A stretch of DNA of 64,000 nt from an uncultured Clostridia bacterium (GCA_934149275.1 CAKPEG010000004.1:1-64000); one strand, 5' to 3'; numbered from the stretch's first letter, positions 15,200 through 24,608 are shown. The notes: generated from the sequence alone by a model not told the origin. Made by a program: numbers and translations.

Positions 15200-15348
15200 T
15201 TGCTAGATTAAAAGAATCGTGGTATAATACCAACATGTTTCATATAATTTCATAGTTATATTTTGCTATGAACCGAAAATGTCAGAAAAGGAGGAGGTAT
15301 TACAAGTATTAATAACGGTGTTAATTTTCTCAAAAAGGAGGAGTTCAA
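15200..15348 (+). promoter_or_regulatory. Promoter and leader of the MazF-like gene
   Basis: TTGCTA (15200-15205) and TGG-TATAAT (-10 at 15223-15228) are 17 bp apart. The leader of about 110 nt holds two strong ribosome binding sites: AGGAGGAGG near 15290, without a clear own start codon, and AGGAGGAG near 15335 for the MazF-like gene. An ATG at 15279 opens a 38-codon frame that overlaps the gene out of frame; whether it is translated is unclear. Confidence 0.55.
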
Positions 15349-16584
15349 ATGTTTCAAAAAGAAACATTGTCATCAAATGCTTCAGAAAAGAATAAAACGT
15401 GTATATCATCACGGACACAAAAATATAATTTGAAATATCCGAGAGTTAAACGTGGAGAATTATATATTTGTGATTTTGGAGAACCTTATGGAAGTGAGCA
15501 AGGCTATAAAAGGTTTGCTTTAATAGTGCAAAATAATAGAGGAAATCGAGTATCACCTACTACAATAGTTGTAGCGTGTACCACTAAAAAGAAAACCAAT
15601 TTACCAGTTCACTATCAGTTCAATCTTTCCCCAAGCATAATGAAAGACTACAACCAAAAACGAATAGGAGAAGAAGTCGATGGAAATACCATATTAGCAG
15701 AGCAAATAAAGACAGTAGACAAAAAAAGATTACGTAAATTTCTTGGAACAATGACAGATGAATTTATGGATGAAGTACAGAAAGTTATAGATATATCGCT
15801 AGATTTGAAAAGAGATACAGTAAAGTCAGTACAGGATTTAAGTATCATACAGATTCAGCTACTCGCAAAAGCTAATATAGAAAAACTTTTAGAAATTTCT
15901 CGGACTATAGAGCCAGACGGGATTAAAATAAAGCGGATAATTGAATTATTTGGCTTTGATTTAGAATCAGAGGGGGCGCAATATTTAGTTAAAGCAATTT
16001 GCTTAGCTACCAAAGCAGACTATTCTGATCTAGAAAATTTATGTGAAGAAATTTCTAAAGAGAAGCACACTTTATCCCAAGAGAAAATGAAAGCAATAAT
16101 TGTAACTACAATAAAAGAAAAATTCAATTTTGAAACTTCTGTAGCAATTGAGTTCATTAGATTGATAAGTATACTTTTAGTTAAAGAACCAATTCCAGAG
16201 ATTAAGGAAATTGAGTCACTGGAAAATAGCAAAGGAAAAATCGAAAATCTTTTGTGGAAATACTTAAAAAAAGATTTAGAAAAAATAGATTATTCTATGA
16301 CGGTTGAGGAGAACATAGACTACTTCTTAGATAGTATTGGTATGTCTACAGATGAAATAATAATGCAATCATTTGTTATTGCTTGTAATACAAAAAGAAT
16401 AACCTATGCGAAGATTATCAATCAGCTTAAAGAAATGTATCCTGAAAAAATGAGTACAGAACTTAGAAAAACTTTGAGAGATAATTTTAAAAAATGGTTA
16501 GAAAAGAATCCAGAGTTAGCGACGCAGTGCAGACAAATTTCAATTATGAATTTACTTAAACTCTTTGCAAAAATGTTTGCATAA
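15349..16584 (+). CDS. MazF/PemK-like protein with long C-terminal extension
   Basis: Residues about 30-155 match the MazF/PemK family of mRNA-cleaving toxins: KRGELYICDFGEPYGSEQGYKR, LIVQNN, TTIVVACTTKK, GNTILAEQIKTVDKKRL. Family toxins are about 110-120 residues, but this protein has 411. The remaining 255 residues are helical with no catalytic motif. Two segments (about 195-265 and 320-390) resemble the Spo0A C-terminal DNA-binding domain in helix pattern and in spaced residues such as the ITK-LYP-like INQLKEMYP; this is tentative. The usual arginine/threonine catalytic region appears present but was not verified. No MazE-like antitoxin gene is adjacent, so this may be self-regulated or not a toxin. 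Confidence 0.8.
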   Translation: MFQKETLSSNASEKNKTCISSRTQKYNLKYPRVKRGELYICDFGEPYGSEQGYKRFALIVQNNRGNRVSPTTIVVACTTKKKTNLPVHYQFNLSPSIMKDYNQKRIGEEVDGNTILAEQIKTVDKKRLRKFLGTMTDEFMDEVQKVIDISLDLKRDTVKSVQDLSIIQIQLLAKANIEKLLEISRTIEPDGIKIKRIIELFGFDLESEGAQYLVKAICLATKADYSDLENLCEEISKEKHTLSQEKMKAIIVTTIKEKFNFETSVAIEFIRLISILLVKEPIPEIKEIESLENSKGKIENLLWKYLKKDLEKIDYSMTVEENIDYFLDSIGMSTDEIIMQSFVIACNTKRITYAKIINQLKEMYPEKMSTELRKTLRDNFKKWLEKNPELATQCRQISIMNLLKLFAKMFA

Positions 16585-16591
16585 AATCGCT

Positions 16592-16627
16592 AAAAACAGG
16601 TGGGAGATATTTCTCCCACCTGTTTTT
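16592..16627 (+). terminator. Intrinsic terminator of the MazF-like gene
   Basis: AAAAACAGGTGGGAGA and TCTCCCACCTGTTTTT form a perfect 16-bp stem with a TATT loop and act in both directions. Repeat R1 copy B follows. Confidence 0.95.
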
Positions 16628-16657
16628 ATATATTATTAATGATTTTTAGACATAAAC

Positions 16658-16780
16658 GAATATTATATTTGATTTTTGAGTGACGCGCAGTTTGAAAGTT
16701 TTTCCCTAACCTTCTAAACGAAGTTTAGTGGGTGGGAAAATATTTTAGCAAGGAACGAAAAAATAAATATAATATTCGTA
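16658..16780 (+). repeat. Palindromic repeat R1, copy B
   Basis: The same core as copies C and D (GAGTGACGCGCAG, TTCTAAACGAAGTTTAG, GGTGGGAAAATATTTTAGC, GCAAGGAACG). Its ends read ACGAATATT and AATATTCGT, differing from copy A and C ends yet still complementary to each other. It lies between the convergent 3' ends of the MazF-like gene and rqcH. Confidence 0.9.
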
Positions 16781-16785
16781 AAATG

Positions 16786-18459
16786 TTAAGGAACTATAAT
16801 AGTTTTATAATTCGTATAATTAACCATACCAGTTTTTCCTGTATGATGTTTTTTTACATACTTAATGTAAGTATAATCAACAGAAACATTTCGCTCTAAA
16901 GCAGCTCTAGAATTTTGCTTTGCAAGCTGAGCACATTTAAAAATTGTATCATCATCAGGAATTTTTCCATTTGTTTTTAAAATAACATGAGCCCCGTGGA
17001 ACCCTTGAGCATGAAACCATAAATCAGATTTATCAGCAAAGTGAAGAGACAAATAATCATTTTGCTTATTATTTTTTCCAATATAAACATCATATTTATT
17101 AATAACTATTTTATTAAGATTATTTGTAAGATTTTTATCATTGCTAACCTTTTGGAAAGATTTATAGTTATATTTTTTCATTAAAACATTTTCAGAAAAT
17201 TCATTATGAATTTCTTCAACATCTTCAATACAAGTTGCATTAGAAAGCGAATAAATTATACTTTCAATATATTCAAGCTCAACCTCAGCTTCTTTTTTCT
17301 GAACAGTAACAATGGCCAATGTATTTTTTAATTTATTATATTTTTTGAAAAATCTTTCAGCATTTTTGCTATAAGAAACAGAAGTATTAAGAGGAATATC
17401 AATTAAATTATTGTTATCATAGTAATTTTCAACCCTAATAGAAGATTGAGCAAAATTTTCATGATATCTATAAAGATTTGCAGTTAAAAGCTCACCATAT
17501 AGCTTATATTTATCCATATCATTGCATGATTTTAATTTCTGATTGATATTCTCAAGTTTTTTTGAAGCCTTTTTTAAAGCAGAAAGAATAGACTTTGAAA
17601 GTTCAGCCTTAGCGCTCAAAAAATTATCTTCAATTTCTTTTTCATGATAGAAATTATCTAAAAAATCGTTTATAGAAGACGTATCGTCATTTGCTAATTC
17701 AATAGTATAATCTTTACCAATCTTTTTAAGAGATATATTTTCCGTTCCAAGATTTTCAATAGTATTTTTTATATAATCAAAAATTTCCTCTAATTCATTA
17801 ACATCTTTTGTAGAATCTTCAATTCCTAAATCTTCAAGAATATTTGAAATAAATAGAGGAGTAAATCCAGTAAAAATTTCTGATAAATAAGAAGATATAG
17901 AATCATAAGAACCTTGTGATATTAATGCATAAAATTCATTAAATGAGTTAATATTCAAAAAAGAATTTTTATTTGACGTAGGTGCAATATATGGTCTTGC
18001 AGGTAATATTTCTCTATCTGAAGTAATAATATGCTTTAGAGAGTCTATTATAAAACCTTTATGATTAAGCAAAATAACATTGCTACGTCTCCCCATAAGT
18101 TCAATAACTAATCTATATTTAACAGTATCTTTAAGCTCATTGCTTCCTTCAAAATCAATAAAAATAATTCTATCTAAATCAACACTTTCAATATTTGTTA
18201 TTCTGCTACTAGTTAAATATTTTCTAAGTAGCATACAAAAATTCAGTGCGTTAGTAGGATTAGGCTTAGAAATTTTAGTAAGACACATTCTGTAATAAAC
18301 AGGATGAATACAAATATCTAACATATAATTTGTAGAATTATATAAGTTTAAAATAATTTCAAATTTACTAGGTTGTAAAACTTTATTTACACGAGCTCCA
18401 ATAAGTTTATTTTGAAAGTCGGAAACAATAGATTTTACAACGATTCCATCAAATGCCAT
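16786..18459 (-). CDS. rqcH: RqcH, ribosome quality-control NFACT protein
   Basis: Bacterial Rqc2/NEMF homologue that binds obstructed 50S subunits and adds C-terminal alanine tails to stalled nascent chains. The 557-residue length is typical. It starts MAFDGIVVKSIVSDF (NFACT-N), passes a long coiled coil (about 280-420), and ends with the NFACT-R domain, which has YDVYIGKNNKQNDYLS, DLWFHAQGFHGAHVIL and the GKTGMVNYTNY end. Older annotation calls such proteins fibronectin-binding FbpA. AAAGGAG precedes the ATG. A promoter TTGACA/TATAGT with 17-bp spacing lies upstream on the minus strand (about 18482-18512). Confidence 0.95.
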   Translation of the reverse strand: MAFDGIVVKSIVSDFQNKLIGARVNKVLQPSKFEIILNLYNSTNYMLDICIHPVYYRMCLTKISKPNPTNALNFCMLLRKYLTSSRITNIESVDLDRIIFIDFEGSNELKDTVKYRLVIELMGRRSNVILLNHKGFIIDSLKHIITSDREILPARPYIAPTSNKNSFLNINSFNEFYALISQGSYDSISSYLSEIFTGFTPLFISNILEDLGIEDSTKDVNELEEIFDYIKNTIENLGTENISLKKIGKDYTIELANDDTSSINDFLDNFYHEKEIEDNFLSAKAELSKSILSALKKASKKLENINQKLKSCNDMDKYKLYGELLTANLYRYHENFAQSSIRVENYYDNNNLIDIPLNTSVSYSKNAERFFKKYNKLKNTLAIVTVQKKEAEVELEYIESIIYSLSNATCIEDVEEIHNEFSENVLMKKYNYKSFQKVSNDKNLTNNLNKIVINKYDVYIGKNNKQNDYLSLHFADKSDLWFHAQGFHGAHVILKTNGKIPDDDTIFKCAQLAKQNSRAALERNVSVDYTYIKYVKKHHTGKTGMVNYTNYKTIIVP

Positions 18460-18650
18460 AAATAACTCCTTTCTATAAATAATACTATAGTAATTTAAAT
18501 TGAAAATGTCAATGTTTTATTTTAAATATAGCTTGTTTTAGAAAAATGCATATGCTATAATAAACACCGTAGATTGACAAAAATTAACTTATGTCAAAAT
18601 TATTTATTGTTAAAAACAATAAAAGGCTGTTTATAGGGGTGAAAAAAAGA

Positions 18651-19901
18651 ATGTTAATTGAAAAATTCATATTTAATATATTAGCATTTTCTTTATTTAT
18701 AATTATTTTTTCAAAACTTATTAGAAAAAATGATACAAATTATGTTTTTATATTAGTATTAGAAGCAATTGGAATAGGAATAAACTTTTTAGAACTACTA
18801 ATAGGAGATCCATTTACTTCAGGAGCTTCAAAAGTTATTATGTATTTAATAGCAATAATATTACCAGCAATAGTAATTTTATACGAATATGTAGGTAATA
18901 ATTTTTCAGAGATTTTATCAATATTATGGGCAAGAGTTTTATTACTATTAGGAGATAGAAAAGCTGCCAAAACAGCATTACTGAATTTAATTAATAAATA
19001 TCCTGATACATATAAAGGACATTTGCTATTAGCTAAGATTTATGAAAAAGAAGGCGGAACAAGAAAGGCAATAGATGAATATGTAAAAGCAGTTGACGCC
19101 AATAAAAGAGATTATGATTCATACTACAGAATAGCCGAATTACTTCATGGGCTTGGAAGAGAAAATGACGCTATTACAATGCTTGGAAATCTACTAGAGA
19201 ACAAACCAGAATATTATAACGCAATACTTCTTTTAGGTGATTTACTATGTAAAGAAAACAGATTTAAAGAAGCAGTTAGTGTATATCAAGATGCATTAAA
19301 ATATAGACCAGCCGACTATGAGCTTTATTATAGTTTAGGAATTGCATATACAAGACTAAATGATTTTGCAAGCGCAAAGGAATGTTATGATAAAGCAGCA
19401 GATATCAACCACAAGCTATATAGTGCAAAATATAATTTAGCTCAAATCGCATTAATGGAAGAAGATTTAGAAGAGGCTGAAAAAGAATTGGTAGAATGCT
19501 TAATGTCAGAAGAATTAGAAGCTAAAGCATATTATCAATTAGCCAAAATATATCTTATAAAACAAGAAAAAGATAAAGCAATAATATTTGCAAACAAAGC
19601 AATCGAAATAGATGACTCTTATTTACAAATTATTTCAAAAGATAAAATGTTCCAACCAATAAGAGAATATTTAACAGTTTCAGTTAAGATGGAAGAAAAA
19701 GAAATAAAGAAACCAAGTAAAAGAGATGAAGAAATTCAAAAATACCTTGAAGAAACTGTTGGATTAATTCGTGGTATGAGCGAAAATGAAATGAAAAATA
19801 GAGTAACACAAAGAGTTGATGAGATATTCAAGCAAGAAGAAAAGAAAGAACATGAAGAAAAAACAAAAGATTTAGATGAACAAAAGGAAAAAATTTTATA
19901 A
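18651..19901 (+). CDS. Membrane-anchored TPR protein
   Basis: The N-terminal 110 residues hold three hydrophobic helices (about 6-22, 30-50 and 62-82 from this start). The rest consists of tandem tetratricopeptide repeats (about 110-345) with pattern residues such as HLLLAKIYEKEG and YYSLGIAYTRLNDFASAKECYDKA, then a charged Lys/Glu tail. TPR arrays act as protein-docking scaffolds, here at the cytoplasmic face of the membrane. The partner is unknown. The ATG at 18651 has AGGGGTG upstream; the frame is open from 18591, but that ATG has no ribosome binding site. dpsA follows 14 bases later, so they are co-transcribed. Confidence 0.82.
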   Translation: MLIEKFIFNILAFSLFIIIFSKLIRKNDTNYVFILVLEAIGIGINFLELLIGDPFTSGASKVIMYLIAIILPAIVILYEYVGNNFSEILSILWARVLLLLGDRKAAKTALLNLINKYPDTYKGHLLLAKIYEKEGGTRKAIDEYVKAVDANKRDYDSYYRIAELLHGLGRENDAITMLGNLLENKPEYYNAILLLGDLLCKENRFKEAVSVYQDALKYRPADYELYYSLGIAYTRLNDFASAKECYDKAADINHKLYSAKYNLAQIALMEEDLEEAEKELVECLMSEELEAKAYYQLAKIYLIKQEKDKAIIFANKAIEIDDSYLQIISKDKMFQPIREYLTVSVKMEEKEIKKPSKRDEEIQKYLEETVGLIRGMSENEMKNRVTQRVDEIFKQEEKKEHEEKTKDLDEQKEKIL

Positions 19902-19915
19902 AAAGGAGAGTAAAT

Positions 19916-20791
19916 ATGTATAAAACATTATCCATTATTGGAGGAGATTTAAGAATAGTCAATTTAATTGACCTATTGGCTAAAGATGACTTTTTAATAT
20001 ATACATATGGATTAGAAAATTCTGAAGACTTAGAGGAAAAAGAAAATATCAAAAGATGTGCAAGTTTAGCAGAACTTGTAGGAAGCTCAGAAATAATTAT
20101 AGGGCCACTTCCTATGACAAATGATTCTGAAAATATTAGTGCACCATTTTCTGATGAGAAAATACCAATAGATGAACTAATAAAAGAAATGTCAAACAAA
20201 AATAAAATGTTTTTTGCTGGTAAACTATCAGAAAAAACAATTGAAAAATTACAAGAAGGAAATATAAAATATATAGATTTACTAAAACGTGAAGAACTAG
20301 TTGTATTAAATACAATAGCAACAGCAGAAGGAACAATCCAAATTGCAATGGAGAACACACAAAGAACAATACATGGTAGCAATATTCTTATAATGGGATT
20401 TGGAAGAGTTGGAAAAGTTTTAGCAAAAATGTTAGATGGAATAGGTGCAAAAGTTTCATGCGAAGCCAGAAAAGATTCTGATATCGCATGGATAAAAGCA
20501 TATGGATATAATCCAATTCACTTAAGTGATTTAGATGGAGAACTTGGAAATTATGACATAATAATAAATACAATTCCATTTCAAATATTGGACGAAAATA
20601 GATTACGCAATGTGAAAAAAGAATGTACAATAATTGATTTATCTTCAAACCCTGGAGGAGTTGATAGAAATGCAGCTAGAAGAATGGGATTGAAAATGAT
20701 TTGGGCACTTTCATTACCTGGAAGAGTAGCACCAATGACATCAGCTGAGTTTATAAAGGAAACTTTATATCATATATTAAAAGAAATATAA
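19916..20791 (+). CDS. dpsA: Dipicolinate synthase subunit A
   Basis: SpoVFA/DpsA oxidises the dihydrodipicolinate-derived intermediate to dipicolinic acid in the mother cell during sporulation. The 291-residue length is typical. The N-terminal part starts LSIIGGDLRIVNLIDLL, and the NAD(P)-binding Rossmann motif ILIMGFGRVGKVLA is at about 160-173, followed by DLSSNPGGVD and ALSLPGRVAP. The usual partner gene dpsB (flavoprotein, spoVFB) should follow but is absent here; uppP comes next instead. AAGGAG is well spaced. It supports spore formation by this organism. Confidence 0.93.
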   Translation: MYKTLSIIGGDLRIVNLIDLLAKDDFLIYTYGLENSEDLEEKENIKRCASLAELVGSSEIIIGPLPMTNDSENISAPFSDEKIPIDELIKEMSNKNKMFFAGKLSEKTIEKLQEGNIKYIDLLKREELVVLNTIATAEGTIQIAMENTQRTIHGSNILIMGFGRVGKVLAKMLDGIGAKVSCEARKDSDIAWIKAYGYNPIHLSDLDGELGNYDIIINTIPFQILDENRLRNVKKECTIIDLSSNPGGVDRNAARRMGLKMIWALSLPGRVAPMTSAEFIKETLYHILKEI

Positions 20792-20809
20792 CAAAGGAGA
20801 AAGTAAAAA

Positions 20810-21607
20810 ATGACAGAAGTAGTAGAAGCAATAATATTGGGCGCTGTTCAAGGATTGACTGAATTATTACCAGTATCAAGTTCAGCACATTTATATTTAT
20901 TATCAGAATTCTTTTTTAATTGGACAATATCAGATTCTTTTGACATTGCATTACATTTTGGAACATTGTTAGCAATTTGCATATTTTTCTTTAAGGATTG
21001 GATAAATTTAATTAAAGGTGGATTTAACAAAGTATTTAAAAAAGAAGATTCAACAGAAGGAAGAATTTTCTGGGATATAGTTGCAGCGACAATACCAGCA
21101 GGAATTATAGGATTGATATTTGAACATTACTTAGAGGGATATTTAAAGCAACCATTAATAGTGGCAACAGCATTAATAGTAATGGGTATTTTATTATATG
21201 TTGTTGATAAAAAATCAAAATCAGAAGTATCTTATGAAAATATGACTTTTAAACAAGCATTTTTAATAGGTATTTCACAAGTATTAGCATTCATTCCAGG
21301 TGTTTCAAGATCAGGAGCTACAATAACTGTAGGAAGAGCTCTAAAAGTAGATAGAGAAAGCGTTGCAAAATACACATTTTTATTATCTACACCTATAGTT
21401 TTTGCAGCAACAATTTTAAAAATATTTGATTTTCAATTTTCAGTTGCATTTTTTGCAGGAGTATTAACAAGTTTTCTTGTTGGATTAGTAGTAATTAAAT
21501 TTTTAATGGAATTTATTAAAAAAAGAAGTTTTAAAGTTTTTGCAATTTATAGAGTTTTACTAGGTATAGTTGTTTATATAACATTTTTTGTTAGAATGAT
21601 GCATTAA
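20810..21607 (+). CDS. uppP: Undecaprenyl-diphosphatase UppP (BacA)
   Basis: Integral membrane phosphatase that recycles undecaprenyl pyrophosphate to the monophosphate lipid carrier for wall synthesis, and whose overproduction gives bacitracin tolerance. The 265-residue protein has about seven hydrophobic helices and both catalytic motifs: GLTELLPVSSSAHL at about 15-28 and PGVSRSGATIT at about 161-171. The usual SSSGH reads SSSAH. It lies 18 bases after dpsA and 19 before folD, so it is in the same operon. Confidence 0.95.
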   Translation: MTEVVEAIILGAVQGLTELLPVSSSAHLYLLSEFFFNWTISDSFDIALHFGTLLAICIFFFKDWINLIKGGFNKVFKKEDSTEGRIFWDIVAATIPAGIIGLIFEHYLEGYLKQPLIVATALIVMGILLYVVDKKSKSEVSYENMTFKQAFLIGISQVLAFIPGVSRSGATITVGRALKVDRESVAKYTFLLSTPIVFAATILKIFDFQFSVAFFAGVLTSFLVGLVVIKFLMEFIKKRSFKVFAIYRVLLGIVVYITFFVRMMH

Positions 21608-21626
21608 AAATAACAAGGAGAAAAGA

Positions 21627-22475
21627 ATGGAAATAATTGATGGAAAAAAATTAGCTAAAACTACAAGAGAAAATTTAAGGCTAGAAGTTGAAGAACTAAA
21701 GGAAAATGGAATTAATCCAAAATTAGCAGTAATTATGGTTGGAAATAATAGTGCATCACAAATATATGTACGAAATAAAAGTAGAGCATGTGATGAAGTG
21801 GGAATAGAATTTGAGGAGTATTTATTACCTGCAACTACAGAGCAAAGTGAACTATTAAATTTAATTGATAAATTAAATAAGCAAGAAGATATAAACGGTA
21901 TATTGTTACAAAGTCCTATTCCAGATGGATTAGATATAAATGAAGCATTTAGAAAAATATCACCAGAAAAAGATGTTGATGGATTTCATCCAGTAAACGT
22001 TGGTAAATTAGTATTAGGGCAAGACACATTTGTATCATGTACACCATATGGAATAATGAGAATGTTTGAAGCATATAACATTGATTTAGAGGGGAAAAAT
22101 GCAGTTGTAATAGGAAGAAGCAATATAGTTGGAAAACCAATGAGTCATTGTTTATTAAATAAAAATGCAACAGTAACAATATGTCATTCAAGAACAAAGA
22201 ATTTAGCCGAAATCACAAAAAGAGCAGATATATTAGTAGCGGCAATTGGAAAAGCTGAATTCGTAAAGGCAGACATGGTTAAAGAAGGTGCAGTAGTTAT
22301 TGATGTCGGAATAAATAGAACAGAAGAAGGTAAACTAAAAGGCGACGTTGATTTCGAAAACGTAAGTAAAAAAGCAAGTTACATAACACCAGTTCCAGGC
22401 GGAGTTGGACCAATGACAATAGCTATGCTTATGAACAACGTTGTAAAAGCAGCTAAAATGCAAAATAAAAAATAG
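21627..22475 (+). CDS. folD: FolD, methylenetetrahydrofolate dehydrogenase/cyclohydrolase
   Basis: Bifunctional NADP-dependent enzyme interconverting methylene-, methenyl- and 10-formyl-tetrahydrofolate. Its 282 residues have the substrate site with Tyr and Lys in IYVRNKSRACDEVGI, GILLQSPIPDGLD, DVDGFHPVNVGKL, the NADP-binding VIGRSNIVGKPM and TPVPGGVGPMTIAML. All catalytic positions appear intact. It is the fourth gene of the cluster that starts at 18651 and links to dihydrofolate reductase at 1150 through the folate cycle. Confidence 0.96.
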   Translation: MEIIDGKKLAKTTRENLRLEVEELKENGINPKLAVIMVGNNSASQIYVRNKSRACDEVGIEFEEYLLPATTEQSELLNLIDKLNKQEDINGILLQSPIPDGLDINEAFRKISPEKDVDGFHPVNVGKLVLGQDTFVSCTPYGIMRMFEAYNIDLEGKNAVVIGRSNIVGKPMSHCLLNKNATVTICHSRTKNLAEITKRADILVAAIGKAEFVKADMVKEGAVVIDVGINRTEEGKLKGDVDFENVSKKASYITPVPGGVGPMTIAMLMNNVVKAAKMQNKK

Positions 22476-22543
22476 GGGAATAGAAGTTTAAAAACTTCAA
22501 AAATATATTGAGGGCCAAATAAAAGTGAAAGGATTTGAAAGAT

Positions 22544-23395
22544 ATGATCTACTTAATTTGGCTCTCAATTTTAGATTTTAAGCCAATAGAAAAATTACAA
22601 TTAATACAAATAATAGGAACACCACAAAAGATTTTTAATTTAACAGAAAAACAATTAAGAGAGTATACAAACTCAGAAGAAATTATTAAGAAAATAATGA
22701 ACAGTGAAAAAAGACAAAAAGCCGAAGAAATTTTGAACAAAATGGAAAGAGAAAATATAAGAATAATAACTTTGATGGACAAAACATATCCGAAAAATTT
22801 ACAAAGAATTTATGACAAACCAATATTGTTATATGCAAAAGGAAATACAAATCTTTTAAAAAGTTTAAAAAAGATATCAATTATAGGTTCAAGAAATTGT
22901 TCAGAGTATGGAAAAATAGTAACTCAAAAATTGAGTTATATGCTAGCCAAGAAGGATTATACAATAGTTAGTGGAATGGCAAAAGGAATAGACAGCTATG
23001 CACATAAAGGCACATTGACAGCCAAAGGAAATACAATAGCAATACTAGGTTCAGGCGTTAATTATATATATCCAGAAGAAAATAAAAGATTGTACAATAA
23101 AATATTAGAACAGAATGGTTTAATTTTATCAGAATATGGTATAGATACAAAACCAATTCCAGAATATTTTCCAGCAAGAAACAGATTAATAAGTGGAATA
23201 TCAGATAAAATATTAATAACAGAAGCAAGCAGAAAAAGCGGAACAATGATAACTGCAAATTTTGCAATCGAACAAGGAAAAACAGTATATGCGGTACCAG
23301 GAAATATAACCAGTACAAGATCTGAAGGAACAAATGAATTAATAAAAGACGGAGCAATTTTAGTAAACTCACTTGAAGATATAACAGATTTATAG
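22544..23395 (+). CDS. dprA: DNA-processing protein DprA
   Basis: Loads RecA on single-stranded DNA during transformation or recombination. The Rossmann-like DprA core is clear: ISIIGSRNCSEYG, VSGMAKGIDSYAHKG, AILGSGVNYIYPEEN, FPARNRLISGISD and EASRKSGTMITANFA. The 283-residue protein ends soon after VYAVPGNITSTRSEGTNELIKDGA, so it lacks the C-terminal winged-helix domain of many DprA proteins. The N-terminal SAM-like helical region is present. ATG 22544 is chosen because an AAAGGA site is properly spaced; a TTG at 22535 is too close to it. No competence genes are nearby. Confidence 0.93.
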   Translation: MIYLIWLSILDFKPIEKLQLIQIIGTPQKIFNLTEKQLREYTNSEEIIKKIMNSEKRQKAEEILNKMERENIRIITLMDKTYPKNLQRIYDKPILLYAKGNTNLLKSLKKISIIGSRNCSEYGKIVTQKLSYMLAKKDYTIVSGMAKGIDSYAHKGTLTAKGNTIAILGSGVNYIYPEENKRLYNKILEQNGLILSEYGIDTKPIPEYFPARNRLISGISDKILITEASRKSGTMITANFAIEQGKTVYAVPGNITSTRSEGTNELIKDGAILVNSLEDITDL

Positions 23396-23436
23396 TATTA
23401 TCTTAAAAGAGTCAGTAAAAAGAAAGGATGATGAAA

Positions 23437-24210
23437 ATGAAAGTTCTTGCAGTAGGAGATTTAATAGGAACAGCTGGATTAAAGAAATTAGAAAAAGAAT
23501 ATAAAAGAATAAAAGACGATGAAAATATAGATTTCTGTATAGTAAATGCAGAAAACGTTGCTGAAGGAATGGGAATAACGGAAAAAGCATTTCAAGCATT
23601 ATTAAGACTAAATGTAGATTGCATAACAATGGGAAATCACACATGGGCAAAAAAAGATATATTCAATTTTATAGATAATCCAAAACTTATCAGACCAGCA
23701 AATTATCCAAAGAATAATCCAGGAAAAGGATATCAAATTTTTGAATGTAAAGGAAAGAAAATTGCTGTTATAAATTTAATAGGTAGAGTAACTATGAATG
23801 TGTTAAGTGAAAACCCATTTATAACAGCAGAAGAAATAGTAGATAAAATAAAAGATACAGTAGATATGATATTCATAGATTTCCATGCAGAAGCAACAGC
23901 AGAAAAATTAGCATTAGGATATTTATTAGATGGAAAAGTAACAGCTGTATTCGGTACACATACTCATGTTCAAACAGCTGATGAAAGAATTATGAAAAAC
24001 GGAACAGCATATATAACAGATTTAGGAATGACAGGACCAAAAGAATCTGTTATAGGAATGAGTGTTGAAGTTTCTAAAAAAAGATTTTTAACATCATTAC
24101 CAGAAAGATATAAAATTGCAGATGGTGAAGCAAAATTGAACGGTTGCATATTTGAAATAAATGATGAAACGTGTCGACCAATAAATGTAAAAAGAATAAA
24201 TATAGAATAA
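23437..24210 (+). CDS. YmdB-family metallophosphoesterase (TIGR00282)
   Basis: A 257-residue dimetal phosphodiesterase of the YmdB family. In Bacillus YmdB hydrolyses cAMP-type nucleotides and affects RNA turnover and biofilm decisions. Metal ligands are visible in VGDLIG, NAENVAEG, MGNHTW, DFHAEAT and FGTHTHVQTAD, in family order. It probably starts at the third in-frame ATG (MKVLAVGD), which has AAAGGATG upstream, although the ATG at 23428 is also in frame. spoVS follows, matching the common ymdB-spoVS gene order in Firmicutes. Confidence 0.93.
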   Translation: MKVLAVGDLIGTAGLKKLEKEYKRIKDDENIDFCIVNAENVAEGMGITEKAFQALLRLNVDCITMGNHTWAKKDIFNFIDNPKLIRPANYPKNNPGKGYQIFECKGKKIAVINLIGRVTMNVLSENPFITAEEIVDKIKDTVDMIFIDFHAEATAEKLALGYLLDGKVTAVFGTHTHVQTADERIMKNGTAYITDLGMTGPKESVIGMSVEVSKKRFLTSLPERYKIADGEAKLNGCIFEINDETCRPINVKRINIE

Positions 24211-24340
24211 ATGTCGAAAAACATAAAAAGCGGTCATACGATTATTCCAGTTTTTGCCATAAATCTATAGACAATCGAATAACAATGTTATATAAAAGTA
24301 TATGTCAATGTTACAAATAAAAAAAATAGGAGGCCAAAAA

Positions 24341-24604
24341 ATGGAAGTTTTAAAAATTTCATCAAAATCAAATCCAAATTCAGTTGCAGGAGCAATTGCA
24401 GGATTAGTAAAGGAAACTACAAAAGCAGAAATGCAAGCAATAGGAGCAGGAGCTTTAAATCAAGCTATAAAGGCGGTGGCAATAGCCAGAGGGTTTGTTG
24501 CACCATCAGGAGTTGACCTAATTTGCATACCAGCTTTTGCGGAGGTCCAAGTAGAAGGTGAAGATAGGACCGGAATAAAGCTTATAATTGAATCAAGAAA
24601 ATAA
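24341..24604 (+). CDS. spoVS: Stage V sporulation protein S
   Basis: An Alba-like small protein needed for normal sporulation and coat assembly. The 87-residue sequence, with MEVLKISSKSNPNSVAGAIA, EMQAIGAGALNQAIKAVAIARGF and DLICIPAFAEV, matches SpoVS across its length. The ATG at 24341 follows AGGAGGCC; the frame is open upstream from 24302, but those residues are not part of the family. It lies downstream of ymdB as in many spore formers. Confidence 0.97.
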   Translation: MEVLKISSKSNPNSVAGAIAGLVKETTKAEMQAIGAGALNQAIKAVAIARGFVAPSGVDLICIPAFAEVQVEGEDRTGIKLIIESRK

Positions 24605-24608
24605 ATTT

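Noticed and set aside
15279..15395. A 38-codon frame overlapping the MazF-like start as a MazE antitoxin
   Set aside because: The predicted peptide has no MazE-like DNA-binding pattern and its basic tail is read from the MazF-like gene out of frame. Translation is uncertain.
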